Below, in pieces: positions 23,880-37,812 of a stretch of DNA of 64,000 bases. The notes under the pieces were generated by a model that was given only the letters and a program-made list of their open reading frames with translations, searched no databases and was not told the origin of the DNA. Every line of letters begins with the position of its first letter. The stretch's first letter is position 1. Origin of the DNA: an uncultured bacterium (lineage in GTDB: Bacteria; Patescibacteriota; Gracilibacteria; Absconditabacterales; Absconditicoccaceae); the NCBI GenBank assembly GCA_946405785.1, contig CAMJIH010000001.1:92938-156937 (forward strand). The letters run 5' to 3'. The position numbers and the translations under genes were made by a program.

Positions 23880-24926
23880 TTATTGAATAGAGAAAACTAT
23901 TCAATCATGATCAGATCAATCAACATGAACTTTCCTAAAATCTGCAACATGGATATTATTACTAACAAAAATATGATCAATATGGCTCCAAATAATTGGG
24001 AAATATCAAACATATTCTCTAAACCATTCTGGTAAGAAATCAAAATCATCATGAATCTTTAACATTTCAGCTCAATTCCATGAGAAGAATGCAGCTTTAG
24101 ATCTAGTAATATTCTCAAATAATGGGAAAGATTGAGCGAATCTTTTATAAAAGATAGACCAAGGACTAACATTAAAATCACCTAACATAATAATCTTTGA
24201 ATCTTTATCTCTATATTCCTCATGTTGAGTATAATAATCTTTCTTAATTGTAATTAATTGCTGATTTCTCTTTTGAAAATCAAAATCAGTTACTGGAGAA
24301 CTTGTATGTACAAGATAAAAATAATATTTTTCATTATTCTTTTCTATCATATAATACCCATATTTCCAAGAATCTTCTTGTACAAATTCAGTATTAAAAT
24401 TAGTTATAGGATATTTACTGATAACAACACTACCACCATAAATTTTTGACCAATTTGTTTTATCATAATATTTATATGATTTAGCAGCAAAATCTTTTAA
24501 TGCCTTTTCGTGATCATCAGAAAATTCAACAAACATTACAGCATCTGGATTTTCTTGTTCAATTAAATTAATTATTCATGAAAAGTTTTTATTATCTTTA
24601 TAAATATTGGCATACATAATTTTCATTGGATCTCACAACCCTTCAACAACAAAATCTTGGTTATAAAAAATTCTGAATTCTGAAAAATATAAAAAGAAAA
24701 CAATTCAACAAAGAATAAGAAATATAGGAGAATACTTAACACTTAAAGGAACTATAACTTTCTTTGTAAATATTTTTTTTCAGACCAAAACAAGCCAATA
24801 AATTACCATAAGCAACAAAATTCCTCAAATATATGGCAAAAAACTTATTATCAATTCTGATATATACGCTTCTCTATAAAAATAAAGAAAAGAAAAACCT
24901 ATTAAGCACAATAAAGTAAAAAACAT
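23880..24926 (-). CDS. Membrane-anchored endonuclease/exonuclease/phosphatase family protein
   Basis: N-terminal TMs then 'KIMYANIYKDNKN', 'DAVMFVEFSD', 'IIMLGDFNVSPWS', 'HIDHIFVSN', 'GSDHDGIVFSI'. Confidence 0.88.
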
Positions 24927-24987
24927 TTTTTATTTATTAATGATAAACATGGTTACTATATTTTTTCCTCTCAATATTTCAAATTAA

Positions 24988-25017
24988 AAAATCTCCCCGA
25001 TGATGAGGAGATTTTAT
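24988..25017 (-). terminator. Terminator after minus-strand repeat protein
   Basis: aaatctcc...ggagattt hairpin. Confidence 0.55.
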
Positions 25018-25030
25018 AAATAGATAACTA

Positions 25031-27586
25031 TTATCTTGTTCTAGTTGTATAGCTTAACCAATCCATAAATCATTCATAAAAATCAGACCAATTTCTAAAT
25101 GATGAAGAACGACTATCTGTTAAAATATCTTTCATATCTCTCTTAAAAGTATCTGATCTACTTCTCCATGAAGAACTATTCCTCAAATTTGGATAGTCTC
25201 TCTCTAATGAAGAAATAACGTTATCCCAAATATCATATATAGCTCTAATTTTCTTTAATTCAGAATCTGTAAAGTTTCCATAATAACTTGAAGATCTATT
25301 ATAATAATAATCATCATAGTAATAACTAGAACTAGAGCTATATCCTCCAACATTTATTGTCCTTGTTCCATAAACTGAGCTGTCATTATCTTCTGTAAAC
25401 TTTAGTCTAAATTCTCAATTTGTTCTAAATCTTACTAATGAACTAAATGTCTTTACTCAATTATCTGATGTTGAGAATGTATATGTAGATCTATCCAAAT
25501 CATAATCAGATGAGCTAGCGCTTCTCCATGATCCATTTCTATATTCTTGTACTTCTATTCTTACCCTTTTATTGTAATTACTTGCGATACTTCAGTTACT
25601 AGCAATTGCCCTTAAGGTTACATTTATCCATTGATATGTTGATGGACTTGAAGATGATACTGAATACACATAAAGCTCTTTCGCACTATATGATGAGCTA
25701 TAACTTGAAGAACTTGATGATCATCCTACATTTATTGTTTTTGTTCAATAAACTGAACTGTCATTATCTTCTGTAAACTTTAGTCTAAATTCTCAATTTG
25801 TTCTAAATCTTACTAATGAACTAAATGTCTTTACTCAATTATCTGATGTTGAGAATGTATATGTAGATCTATCCAAATCATAATCAGATGAGCTAGCGCT
25901 TCTCCATGATCCATTTCTATATTCTTGTACTTCTATTCTTACTCTTTTATTATAATTACTTGCAATACTTCAGTTACTAGCAATTGCTCTTAATGTTACA
26001 TTTATCCATTGATAAGTTGATGGATTTGAAGATGATACTGAATAGACATAAAGTTCTTTTGCATTATATGATGAGCTATAACTTGAAGAACTTGATGAAC
26101 CAACATTTATTGTTCTTGATCAATAAACTGAACTATCATTATCTTCTGTAAACATCAATCTAAATTCTCATGATGTTCTAAATCTTACTAGTGAATTAAA
26201 TGTTTTAATTCAATTATCTGATGTTGAAAATGTATATGAAGTTTTATCCAAATCATAATCAGATGAACTAGCACTTCTCCATGATCCATTTCTATATTCT
26301 TGAACTTCTATTCTTACTCTCTTATTATAATTACTTGCAACACTTCCATTGCTAGCAATTGCTCTTAATGTTACATTAATCCATTGATAAGTTGATGGAT
26401 TTGAAGATGACACAGAATAAACAGAAAGTTCTTTTGCGTTATAAGACGAACTACTATAATATGAATTATCATTTGAACTAGTTGTATCAACATTAATAGT
26501 CTTTGTACCATAAACACTACTATCATATTCCTCTGTAAACTTTAATCTATATTCTCAAGTTCTTCTAAACCTAACTAAAGAATTAAATGTCTTTCTTCAA
26601 TCATCTGATGTTGAAAAAGTATAAGATTCTTGACTTAAATCATAATCAGAGAAAGAAGCAGTCTTCCATGAACCATTTGTATATTGTTGAACTTCAATTT
26701 TTACTCTCTTATTATAATTACTTGCAATATTTCAGTTACTAGCAATCGCTCTAATACTAACATCAACCCATTCATAAGTTGAAGGATTTGATGGAGATAT
26801 AGAATAAACAGAGATTTCTCTTGCACTATATGATGATGAAGAAGAACTATTATCTGAATAATATCAATCTACATTAAAAGTTTCATATGTTTTTTCTCCA
26901 TTATCACGAAGTTCTGCAACCAATCTATACTCTCAAGATTCTCTAAATCTTACGAAACTATAAAATCTTTTTTCTCACCAATCTGAACGTGAAAATGTAT
27001 AAGTAGATTTGTCTAAATCATATTCATAACTAGAAGCCCTTGACCATGAACCTCAATTATATCTTTCAACATAAAAATCAACTCTTCAATCATAATAATC
27101 ATAAGATGAACTAGATCTTTTTACTTTTAATGTAACATCAACCCATTGATCTCTACTAGGTCTAGAATTAGAAATTGAAGAAAATTCAGGATAATAATCA
27201 TTATAATAACTTGAACTTGAAGAACTATAACTTCAATCAAAGGTTCAATTTCTAAAATCATAATTTGTAAGCAAATCATATGATGTTCTTCATGTTGCTC
27301 TTAAATGAATACCTCAAACATCATTACCATCATAAGTAAACCTTCATTCACAATTAGAAAGAGTAACTGTTCTATTATTTGGCAATGTTAGAGTACAAGA
27401 AATTGATGAAGATGTAGACTTTGAACTAACCTGAGCATCAAATGTCTTTGAATCAACTTTCTTAATATCGAAACAAAAACGACTACCATCAGAAAAACGA
27501 ATATCCTGACAACTTGCAGAAGCTGTTCAAGAGAAAATGCACATTCATCATACAAGAAATGTTGCTAATAAAAGAAGTTTTTTCAT
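25031..27586 (-). CDS. Secreted repeat protein (851 aa) with tandem Ig-like domains and Ser-rich linkers
   Basis: Signal peptide 'MKKLLLLATFLVGGMCIFSGTASAS'; repeats of 'PSTYQWINVTLRAIASNGSIASNYNKRVRIEVQEYRNGSWRSASSSDYDLDRSTYTFSTSDNGVKTFSSLVRFRTNGEFRLKFTEDNDSSVYGT'. Confidence 0.85.
25330..26860 (-). repeat. Tandem ~375-387 bp coding repeats (4 closely related units; further divergent units to about 27240)
   Basis: Equivalent positions at 25371, 25749, 26124 and 26511, i.e. spacing 378, 375 and 387 bp; the two units nearest 25-26 kb are almost identical in nucleotide sequence. Confidence 0.9.
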
Positions 27587-27863
27587 TGTAATATAATACA
27601 AAAGATAAAAGGTTTTTTTATCAAACAATATATTATATATATATTTAAAAAGAAATGTCAATAGTATTATGAACAACAACATACTGAAAATACAATTCAC
27701 TCTATTGTTAAATTTGTTGGAGAAAAAAGCAAGGACAATAGGCTTATTACTACTAATTTTTTACATATTTCCCAATTTGTCAAATGATTTTTTTCATAAA
27801 TATTTGTAATCAATTAAAAAATAAATAATTAATTGCTGAAATTCTTTATTCCATCGTTTTGAT

Positions 27864-28253
27864 ATGCCTTTAAAAAAAGACAAAAAAAATACAGAGAACA
27901 AGAAAGATGAAAAGCTAAAAGTAAAAAAAGATAGTAGCAAGAAAATAAGCACTAAAAAAATTACAAAAAAAGACAATCAAGAATGAACTAATATAATTAA
28001 CTCAAAAAATTGAAATTATAAAACCCGAATAAGAGTAATTATAATATTCTTAATATCGATAAATCTCATACTAACTCTGGTTCTAATAAATAAAATAAAT
28101 CAGATTAACAAATGGACGCTTCTATATAACTGAGGAACAGAAAATTATAATAATCTAAAATCAGTATATGAAAGTCAGGAATATAAAGAATATATTGAAA
28201 ATGAGATTAACGACTTAAAAAAGCAATTAGATAATAAAGAAATAGTAGAATAA
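27864..28253 (+). CDS. Lys-rich protein with a single TM, septum-protein-like architecture
   Basis: 129 aa: 'MPLKKDKKNTENKKDEKLKVKKDSSKK...IRVIIIFLISINLILTLVLINKI' followed by a coiled-coil tail. Confidence 0.7.
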
Positions 28254-28288
28254 TAACTAAGTTTATTTTATCTTCATTATAATAAATT

Positions 28289-29242
28289 ATGGAAAAAAAA
28301 GAAAAAACTTGTGACTGCAATTGAAGTTGCAACTGTTGTAGCAATGGAACATGAATAGCTACAATCATTTTAGTTATCATTGGTCTTATATGAGGAGCAT
28401 GCCTATGAACAAATTTGAGCAATAAAGTTGATCAAATGGGAGAGAAAATTGATCAAATGCACAAATTAATTATCGAAATGTCATACGGATCAACAGAAAA
28501 CTTCAACAAAGTTTACGAAAAAGTTATGACTGACGAGTACATAGAATCTATCAACTCTCAAATCAATGCTCAATTAGAAAGCATGGGAGACTGATCAGAA
28601 GGATCTTCAGAAACAACTACAGGAGAATTAGTAAATCCTACAGATGAAGAATGGAACGGTACAGATGATGAAGCTTATAAATTATTCGGATTAAGCTGAA
28701 CACCAGGTAATGCAATTATCAATACAAAAAATCGTATGTATAAAGCTATTGGTGGTGCTTATCCTAAATCAAGTTTTGATGAAGCTATTGCTCAATTAAA
28801 AGAAGGATCTGCTCAAACTGACGAAATCGGTAATGCAGGATACCTTACTGAAACTCAATTAGCAAAACTTCTAGATTGAGCATACTACAAAAACGACAAT
28901 AAAGATGCTGAAATCGTTATCGTAGAATATTCTGATCTTATTTGTCCTTATTGTCAAAGACATTTCGACAATCAAACACTTGAAAGTATCGTAGAAGAAG
29001 ATAGTTCAGTTGCTTTAGTATTCAAAAACATGCCTCTTTCATTCCACCCAACAGCTGACTTAGGAGCTAAAGGAGTTGAATGTGCTGGAGAAATTGCAGG
29101 AACTGATGCTTATTACAACTTCCTAACTAAAGCATTTGCTACTGCTGAACAAGATGGAGAATTCACAAATGAATCTCTTGCAAACATCGCTAAAGAATTA
29201 AAAATCGATGCTAAAAAGTTTGATTCTTGCTTGAATGGTTAG
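28289..29242 (+). CDS. DsbA-like thioredoxin-fold protein, membrane anchored
   Basis: TM 'GIATIILVIIGLIGGACLG'; 'AEIVIVEYSDLICPYCQRHFDNQTLESIV', 'FKNMPLSFHPTADLGAKGVECAGE'. Confidence 0.9.
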
Positions 29243-29283
29243 ACAAACAAAAAGCCAAAAATATCAATACAAAATGGCAAAAA

Positions 29284-29315
29284 CAAAAGCTGCTACTTCG
29301 GTAGCAGTTTTTTAT
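29284..29315 (+). terminator. Rho-independent terminator
   Basis: gctgctac-ttcg-gtagcagttttttatt. Confidence 0.85.
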
Positions 29316-29461
29316 TATTGAAAACTCCTTTAAGAAAAGTATATATTAATCGGTTTTTATTTTGTTTTTGAAGTATGTATTTTCATACGCACCATGTCCC
29401 CACGAAATAATAATACTAAAAATTTCAGATAATTTTATTTTTTTCATTTATTAATCATAAA

Positions 29462-30973
<1,512 letters not shown>

Positions 30974-30976
30974 TTT

Positions 30977-31414
30977 TTAAGCACGATCAAATTGCTCAAT
31001 TTGATTTGAATTATCAACATCATGTGGAGTATCAATATCTTTAACATCTCCAACATTAATATCTGCTGTACTACGAATAAATGGTTTATCAAAACGATCA
31101 TTTTTTGCTATTACTTGTTCTTTCCAATTTTCATTCATTCCAGGTAATTTACCAGAATTTGGTTCTAGTACTCATCCTTCACTCATACCAGGAAAAAGCA
31201 TTTTAGCTAGCTTTGAAGATTCTGTAGTACTTTCTATTAACTTAGTAATTGCATCTTCTTGAGAAGCCATAGTATTTTGAAGATGTTCTCCATATAATAC
31301 TGGATCATCTATCATAGCTTTAAGATGAAACTCTGATCTAGAATCAACTTGATCTAGCTTATTCTCAAGAGTTTCATTGGTTTCATTACCTTTATATTGT
31401 TCAACTCATCACAT
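30977..31414 (-). CDS. Hypothetical protein
   Basis: 146-codon frame with UGA=Gly: 'MGGVEQYKGNETNETLENKLDQVDSRSEFHLKAMIDDPVLYGEHLQ...'. Confidence 0.6.
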
Positions 31415-31438
31415 CTTTATGAAAAACAAGAAATAAAA

Positions 31439-31963
31439 TTATTTATCTTTAAATTTCATCTTAAAACACTTTCCTTCTTTTACCAATTGATATGTAAACT
31501 CTACATCATTAATTTTCATGGTATAATGATTATCTCATTCAGGCAAACGATAAATTACTTCTTCTCCATCGGGCATCACCTCAATAATCAATAGGATAGT
31601 TCTTCTTTGTCAAGCATACCAAAAATTCACAGGGACAATACAATCTCAATTAGGACTTAAAGTAGGAATAACATCAGTTCATACTCATTCAAAACCAAAA
31701 TCTATATCATCTCTTCTTCCACTCTCAAAAGAAAGGAATTCAGGATTTTGTATATCTTCTTTAACTTTATTAATAATCAATGTAATTTCTGAAGGAGTTA
31801 ACTGTCTTTCTTTATTTGAAAGCTTATCTTCAAAGCTTAAAAGTCCTTCTAATCCAGCTCAATCTCAAGCTTCTTGAATAAGATTAAGAATAGCTTGATC
31901 TAATGACTTTTTTTCTTCCATAGGGACATTATTATTCCCTACCACTTTTTTTGTTCTTTTCAT
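31439..31963 (-). CDS. Hypothetical protein
   Basis: 175-codon frame: 'MKRTKKVVGNNNVPMEEKKSLDQAILNLIQEAGDGAGLEGLLSFEDKL...'. Confidence 0.65.
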
Positions 31964-31989
31964 GATTCAAATTTGATAGGAAATAAAAA

Positions 31990-32262
31990 CTATATAGACG
32001 AAATCATCGCATCTAAATTAACAGCTTCTTCTGATTGTTCTTCTTGTTGCTTCATAGCATTAACTTGATCCATTCTTAGTTGCATTTGTTCCTGTTGAAC
32101 TTCACTATAAGTTTGATTTACAGAATTCTTAAAAATTTCATACAACTTTTCGAACACATCAGGATCTAGTTGATCATTTTGAATTAATGCTTTTAATCCC
32201 CACCCCATTTTCCAATTAGGAAGAGCATCAATTACTTTCAACATAAACTCTTTTTTTGTCAT
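31990..32262 (-). CDS. Hypothetical protein, 90 aa
   Basis: Uninterrupted ORF 'MTKKEFMLKVIDALPNWKMGWGLKALIQNDQLDPDVFEKLYEIFKNSVNQTYSEVQQEQ'. Confidence 0.7.
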   Translation of the reverse strand: MTKKEFMLKVIDALPNWKMGWGLKALIQNDQLDPDVFEKLYEIFKNSVNQTYSEVQQEQMQLRMDQVNAMKQQEEQSEEAVNLDAMISSI

Positions 32263-32445
32263 TATTTTTTTGTTTGCTGAAATAAAAATTTCACAAATAA
32301 ATTTTAATCAAAAAATTTTATATGTCAAAAAACCGCTACTATTTTAATAAAATACCTAAAAAATAGAGAAATTATTGTAAAATAGAAAAACTTATTTATA
32401 ATTATATTAAATTATGGGAATTTTTATTTTAAGTCTAATTAAATT

Positions 32446-33765
32446 ATGAAAAAATTAATCAAGAAGGTGTTATGTTATGATAAAATATACCCAATAATCA
32501 AAGATTCATCATTATACCATCTTTACAAAAAAAGCCAATGAGATATTGCAAATTCACTATACAATAATCCATGAAACAACTTTTTCATAATTGGTGTAAC
32601 TTGAACTAACGGAAAAACAACAACCGTAAATCTCCTTCAAAAAATTCTTAATGATAATGTCGCACCAACAATTTCAATTAGTACAGCAGATATCAGAATA
32701 GATACCCAAAGAAAAGAGAATTCAAAAAAAATGACTTCTCTTAACGTTTTTGATTTACATTCTTATCTTACAACAGCTAAAGATAGCTGATGTAGAATTG
32801 CTGTATTAGAAGCATCATCACAATGATTAGATCAACATAGATTTGAAGGAATCGATTTCGATGCTGCAGTATTAACAAATATTACACACGATCATCTTGA
32901 TTACCACTGAGATATGGAAAGATATGCTAATGCAAAAAAAATCCTTTTTAAAAATGTATTATCAAATAAAAAACAGACAAAAATATGAGTCTTCCCTACT
33001 GATGATACATACTGAAGAAAATGGTTTGAAGAAATGCCATTAGATAAAAAAATTAGTTATTCATCATCTGCATCTTCAATCCTAAAAGCAACTCAAATCA
33101 TTGAATATCTTGACCATACAGAATTTGTATTCTCTTATCTAGGAAAACTTTACAGAGTAAGGACAAATCTCTTATGAGCATATAATGTAAATAATATTCT
33201 TGCAGCAATGTGAGTAGGAATAGAAATTTGATTAGATATGAACAAAATCATCGCTTCAGTTGAAAGCTTCCAATGAGTAAATGGAAGACTTCAAAAACAA
33301 GTAATTAAATGAGCAACATATTTTGTTGATTTTGCACATACTCCTGATGCACTAGAAAAAACATTAACATTCCTTGAAAAAGAAAAAGGAGATGGAAGAC
33401 TTATTACTGTATTCTGAGTTCCATGAAACAGAGATACAGAAAAGAGACCTATTATGTGAGAATTAGCATGGAAATTTTCAGATATAGCAATATGTACTGA
33501 TGATGATCCAGACACAGAAAATAGACTTAGTATTCTAAATGAGCTAAGCAAACCAATCCAAGAGAGATTCCTCGCTCCTTGAAAAATGTCATACATTATA
33601 CCTGAAAGACGTTATGCTATAAAATTTGCAACAGAAATAGCAAAACCTGGAGACATTATATTGCTTGCAGGTAAATGACATGAAAAAGTACAATTAACAA
33701 ACTACTGAAAAAGAGATTGGAGTGATTATGCTGAACTCGAAGCTATAAAAAATAGCTCTAATTAA
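32446..33765 (+). CDS. murE: UDP-N-acetylmuramyl-tripeptide synthetase (MurE-like)
   Basis: 'IIGVTGTNGKTTTVNLLQKI', '[43 protein letters not shown]', 'VDFAHTPDALEKTL', 'GVPGNRDTEKRPIMGELA', 'LAGKGHE'. Confidence 0.95.
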
Positions 33766-33789
33766 AAATTTATAAACTAAAATAAAAAC

Positions 33790-35214
33790 ATGCAAACACA
33801 ACTAACTAAAATTATAGCTACCGTAAAAGATGATTGTCCTATAGACAGAGTTATCCAATTATACAATGCTTGAGTAGATGTAATAAGAATCAATTTTACT
33901 CACGCAACACCTGAAAGTAGTAAAAGACTTTTAGAAGAAATAAATATGCAAAATAAACAAGGATATACTCATCTAAGTATCCTTCTAGATACAAAAGGTC
34001 CTGATATAAGAACTTGAATTAGAGAAACACCCTTACAAGTAAAAAGAAACGAAGTTTTCAATATTTACATCGATGAATCAAAAATAACAAAAGATTCTGA
34101 CATCTTCTGTGATTACGCATGAATTGTAAAAGATGTAAAACCAGGACAAGAAATAATTATTGATTCATGACTCTTACTCGTTGAAGTAAAAGAAGTAAAC
34201 AAAAATTGATTAGTTGTAAAAGCACTTAACGATGCTGAAATATGATCAAAAAGGCACATTAACCTTCCATGAGTTAAAGTATCTTTACCTGCAATGATTG
34301 AAAAAGACAGAACAGACATTTTATTCTGAATAAAAATGTGAATTTCTTATGTTGCTGCATCATTCATTAGAACAGGAGAAAACGTAAAAGAAATTAGAAG
34401 TTTCTTAGATAAGAATTGATGAAATCATGTTAAAATCATTTCTAAAATAGAGAACAAAGAAGCAATCGATAATCTAGAAGAAATTGTAAAACACTCAGAC
34501 TGAGTAATGGTTGCTAGAGGTGATTTAGGTATTGAAATGCCTATTTATGAATTACCTGTATATCAAAAGAAAATACTTGATATGTGTTTCCAATATTGAA
34601 AACCTGTTATCATTGCTACAGAATTAATGAAAAGTATGGTAAACAATCCATTCCCAACAAGAGCAGAAGTAAGTGATGTTTACAACTCTGTACTTATGAG
34701 AGCCGATGCTGTTATGCTATCAGATGAAACTGCTATCGGTAAATATCCAATCAAAGCAGTACAATATATGGAAAAAATTGTTGGAGAAGCAGAAAGAACA
34801 ACAACAAACAAACATAAAGACTTTGATATTCAAACAACAAATGAAGCTGAAATACTTAAAAAAGCACTTTCACGTTATGCACTAATGCTTGCAGATGAAA
34901 TTCATGCTAAAGCAGTTGTAGCTTTCTCATATTCATGAAACTTAGCAAGATATCTTTCTGCACTAAAACCAAACGTCCCAGTTATCTCATTTACAGAAGA
35001 TTTTGACACACACTACTCAATGGGAATAAGTTTTTGAGTATTTTCTAAGAAGATAAGGAAGTTCTCAAAGCATATGTCAGAAGACCAAGAAATTGCTATC
35101 GAAGCACTAAAAGAAGAAAAACTAATTAAAAAATGAGATCAAATAATCATCATTTGAGTAAGATTATATGATTGAGTTCGTCAACCACAAATAAGAGTTG
35201 TACCAATCGTATAA
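33790..35214 (+). CDS. pyk: Pyruvate kinase (canonical)
   Basis: 'KIIATVKDD', '[10 protein letters not shown]', '[35 protein letters not shown]', '[34 protein letters not shown]'. Confidence 0.96.
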
Positions 35215-35249
35215 TAAACTTAAAATATCTGATTATTGAAATAGGAAAA

Positions 35250-35282
35250 GAAATACATAGTATACATGCTATGTATTTTTCT
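35250..35282 (+). terminator. Rho-independent terminator
   Basis: aaatacatag...ctatgtattttt inverted repeat. Confidence 0.7.
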
Positions 35283-35299
35283 ATATTGTACATATTATT

Positions 35300-36307
35300 A
35301 TGAGATCAGAAATTTTAAAATGGGATAATGAAACAGCAAAAAAAGCAAAAGATATTATCCAAAGATGAGACATTGTAGCATTCCCAACAGAAACAATTTA
35401 TTGATTAGGTGCAGATGCTCTCAATACAACAGCTGTTAAAAAAATCTTTGAAGCAAAAGGAAGACCTAGTTCTAATCCTTTAATTGTTCATATATGAAAA
35501 AAAGAACAAATAAATGGTTTATGAATTATTGAAAATAAATATCAGCAACAAATTGTTGATAAACTATTCCCATGACCTATAACACTCCTCTTAAAAAAAG
35601 AAGATTGTATTCCAGAAGTTGTAACACAAAATCCATACGTATGAATAAGGATGCCTTCAAATACAATAGCAAATGAATTTCTTATCGCTGTTGAAGCACC
35701 AATTGCTGCACCTAGCGCCAATATCTCATGAAAGCCAAGTCCAACTTCAGCACCAATGGTAGCAGATAATGTATGAGATAAAATTGATCTAATCATTGAT
35801 TGATGAAATTCTGACTATGGTATTGAATCAACTGTTGTAAAAGTTGATGAAGAAGATTGAAAATGAAAAATCTGAATATTAAGACCTTGATTCATAACAA
35901 AAGAAGATCTTGAAGAATTCTTTAAATGACAGGATGTTGAAGTAGAATACACTTCTAAAGACAAAAACATGTCTCCAGGGACAAGATTTAAACATTATTC
36001 AATCCCTTGAGAAATTATAATAATAGACAATTATAAAGACATCGAACAACCAATCAACTCACCTACAGCAATTATAGCAACGAAAGAATGGCTTTCTAGA
36101 GAAAACCTTAAATCAATAAAAAATGAAAAATTACTAATATTAGAACGATGAACAGAAAGTAATCTAGCAAGCTGTGCTCATAGTTTATTCGACCTTTACC
36201 ACAAATGTGAAACCTTATGAATAAAGAAAGTATATATTCAAAGGCTTCCTGAAAATTGATTGTGATTTGCTATAATGAATAGAGTAAAAAGATCTGCTGA
36301 AAAATAA
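35300..36307 (+). CDS. L-threonylcarbamoyladenylate synthase (Sua5/YrdC/TsaC family)
   Basis: 'GDIVAFPTETIYGLGADALN', 'KGRPSSNPLIVHI', 'FPGPITLLLK', 'GIRMPSNTIANEFL', 'PIAAPSANISGKPSPT'; C-terminal Sua5-type extension ending 'GLGFAIMNRVKRSAEK'. Confidence 0.95.
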
Positions 36308-36336
36308 AAAAGAGAAGTTTAAACTTCTCTTTTTCT
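36303..36336 (+). terminator. Terminator (near-perfect palindrome, probably bidirectional)
   Basis: aaaaagagaagtttaaacttctcttttt between convergent genes. Confidence 0.85.
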
Positions 36337-36341
36337 GTATA

Positions 36342-36962
36342 TTATTTTTCTGACTCTTCTTTACTTAATAGTTCATGAAGAATACCATTTACTAACTTAG
36401 GAGATCAATCATCTGCATATCTTTTAGCCAATTCAACCATTTCATTGATAATAACCTCTTTAGGAGTTCATAAGACCTTATATTCAATATATCATAAGAG
36501 CAATAATACTTGATCCATTGGATCCATTTTTTCATAAGAAAACGTCTTTGTATAAGAATTAATCTTTTTATCAAATCCTTTTTCATATTTCTTTAATGCT
36601 CATCAAACTTGTAATACATAATCTACATCAACATCATCAGATGACCATTGATCAAAGAAGTATCCCATAATATAAGAGAAATCTTCATCAATATCATATT
36701 GTTGAGCATATTTAGAGATTTTTTCCTTTATCTCTTCATCCCAATGGAGAATTTCATGTTTCTTATTTTCAACAGCCTTCAAAAATGCATCATCAAGAAA
36801 CTTTGAATTATCTTTTTTTAACTCAGGTTCAGCATCAAAAAATTTTGGACTTCATCCTTCATCTCAAACAATTCCTCTCTCATTTAAAAGAGAAAAAAAA
36901 CAATGCTGATAAAAATACGAAAGAACGATTTTTCTAGCATTGATTCTTTTTTTTATATCCAT
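36342..36962 (-). CDS. nusB: Transcription antitermination factor NusB-like
   Basis: C-terminal 'MDPMDQVLLLLGYIEYKVLGTPKEVIINEMVELAKRYADDGSPKLVNGILHELL' matches NusB. Confidence 0.87.
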
Positions 36963-36996
36963 GAAACAAATCTTTCTGAAATGTAAAAGCATAAAA

Positions 36997-37227
36997 CTAA
37001 GCCTCAACTACAGTTGAAGAACCTTTAGCTTTTATTGTTAGAACTTGTTTTCAATTATAATATCCACAAGATGGACAAACTCTATGGTTTAATCTATTAG
37101 CTCAACAATTTGGACATTTTGCAGTTTTATATGTCTCAGACAATCTTCTTTGATTAATTGTCTTCCATGTTGAATGTCTCTTATTAGTTTGAGTCTTACT
37201 AATTTTTTTCTTTGGACCGATTGTCAT
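36997..37227 (-). CDS. rpmF: 50S ribosomal protein bL32
   Basis: '[58 protein letters not shown]'. Confidence 0.92.
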
Positions 37228-37263
37228 TTCCTTAATAAACTTAACAAATTAAAATATCCAAAA

Positions 37264-37710
37264 TTACTCAGCTTTTTCTGCTTTTTTAGCTGGAGCTTTC
37301 TTAGCTGCAGCAGGCTTCTTTGCAGGAGCTTTTTTAGCTGGAGCAGCTTTTTTTGGAGCAGCTTGCTTAACTGTTTCTTTCTTTACAGCAGCCTTCTTTG
37401 GAGCAGCTTCTTTCTTTGGAGCTTTATTTTCTTCAGCAGGAACAACTTCTACAACAGTCTTAAGATATGTTCTTCCATTGAACTTCTTAAAGTTCTTCTT
37501 TTTGAAAGTAACAATTCAATTTGTTTCTGCTAAGATACTAAAATCAGCAGCTTCATAAGTATTTTTTCCGCATTCATACTTACTTCCTTTTTGTCTAATA
37601 ATGATGTTACCTGCAACAACAGGTTGTCCTCAAAATACTTTGACACCACGATATTTTGGTTGTGAATCCTTTAAATTTTTAACGGAACCTGCAGCTTTTT
37701 TATGTGCCAT
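37264..37710 (-). CDS. rpmA: 50S ribosomal protein bL27 with Ala/Lys/Pro-rich C-terminal extension
   Basis: 'MAHKKAAGSVKNLKDSQPKYRGVKVFGGQPVVAGNIIIRQKGSKYECGKNTYEAADFSILAETNGIVTFKKKN' then 'APKKAAPAKKAPAKKPAAAKKAPAKKAEKAE'. Confidence 0.92.
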
Positions 37711-37812
37711 AACTTTTCAAACAAGATAAAAATCGACTTCAACAGAATATAAAGATTAGAAACAAATATTCAAGACGAAATAAGGATTTATTTTTCGAAA
37801 TAACAATATATC

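Noticed and set aside
25330-26860. Direct repeats that could suggest a CRISPR array
   Set aside because: Units are about 375-387 bp, in frame and encode repeated Ig-like domains; no short repeat-spacer pattern and no cas genes in the window.
37174-37533. Plus-strand ORF of 119 aa rich in Ser/Phe/Leu
   Set aside because: Antisense to rpmF/rpmA; an artefact of the Ala/Lys-rich bL27 tail on the other strand.
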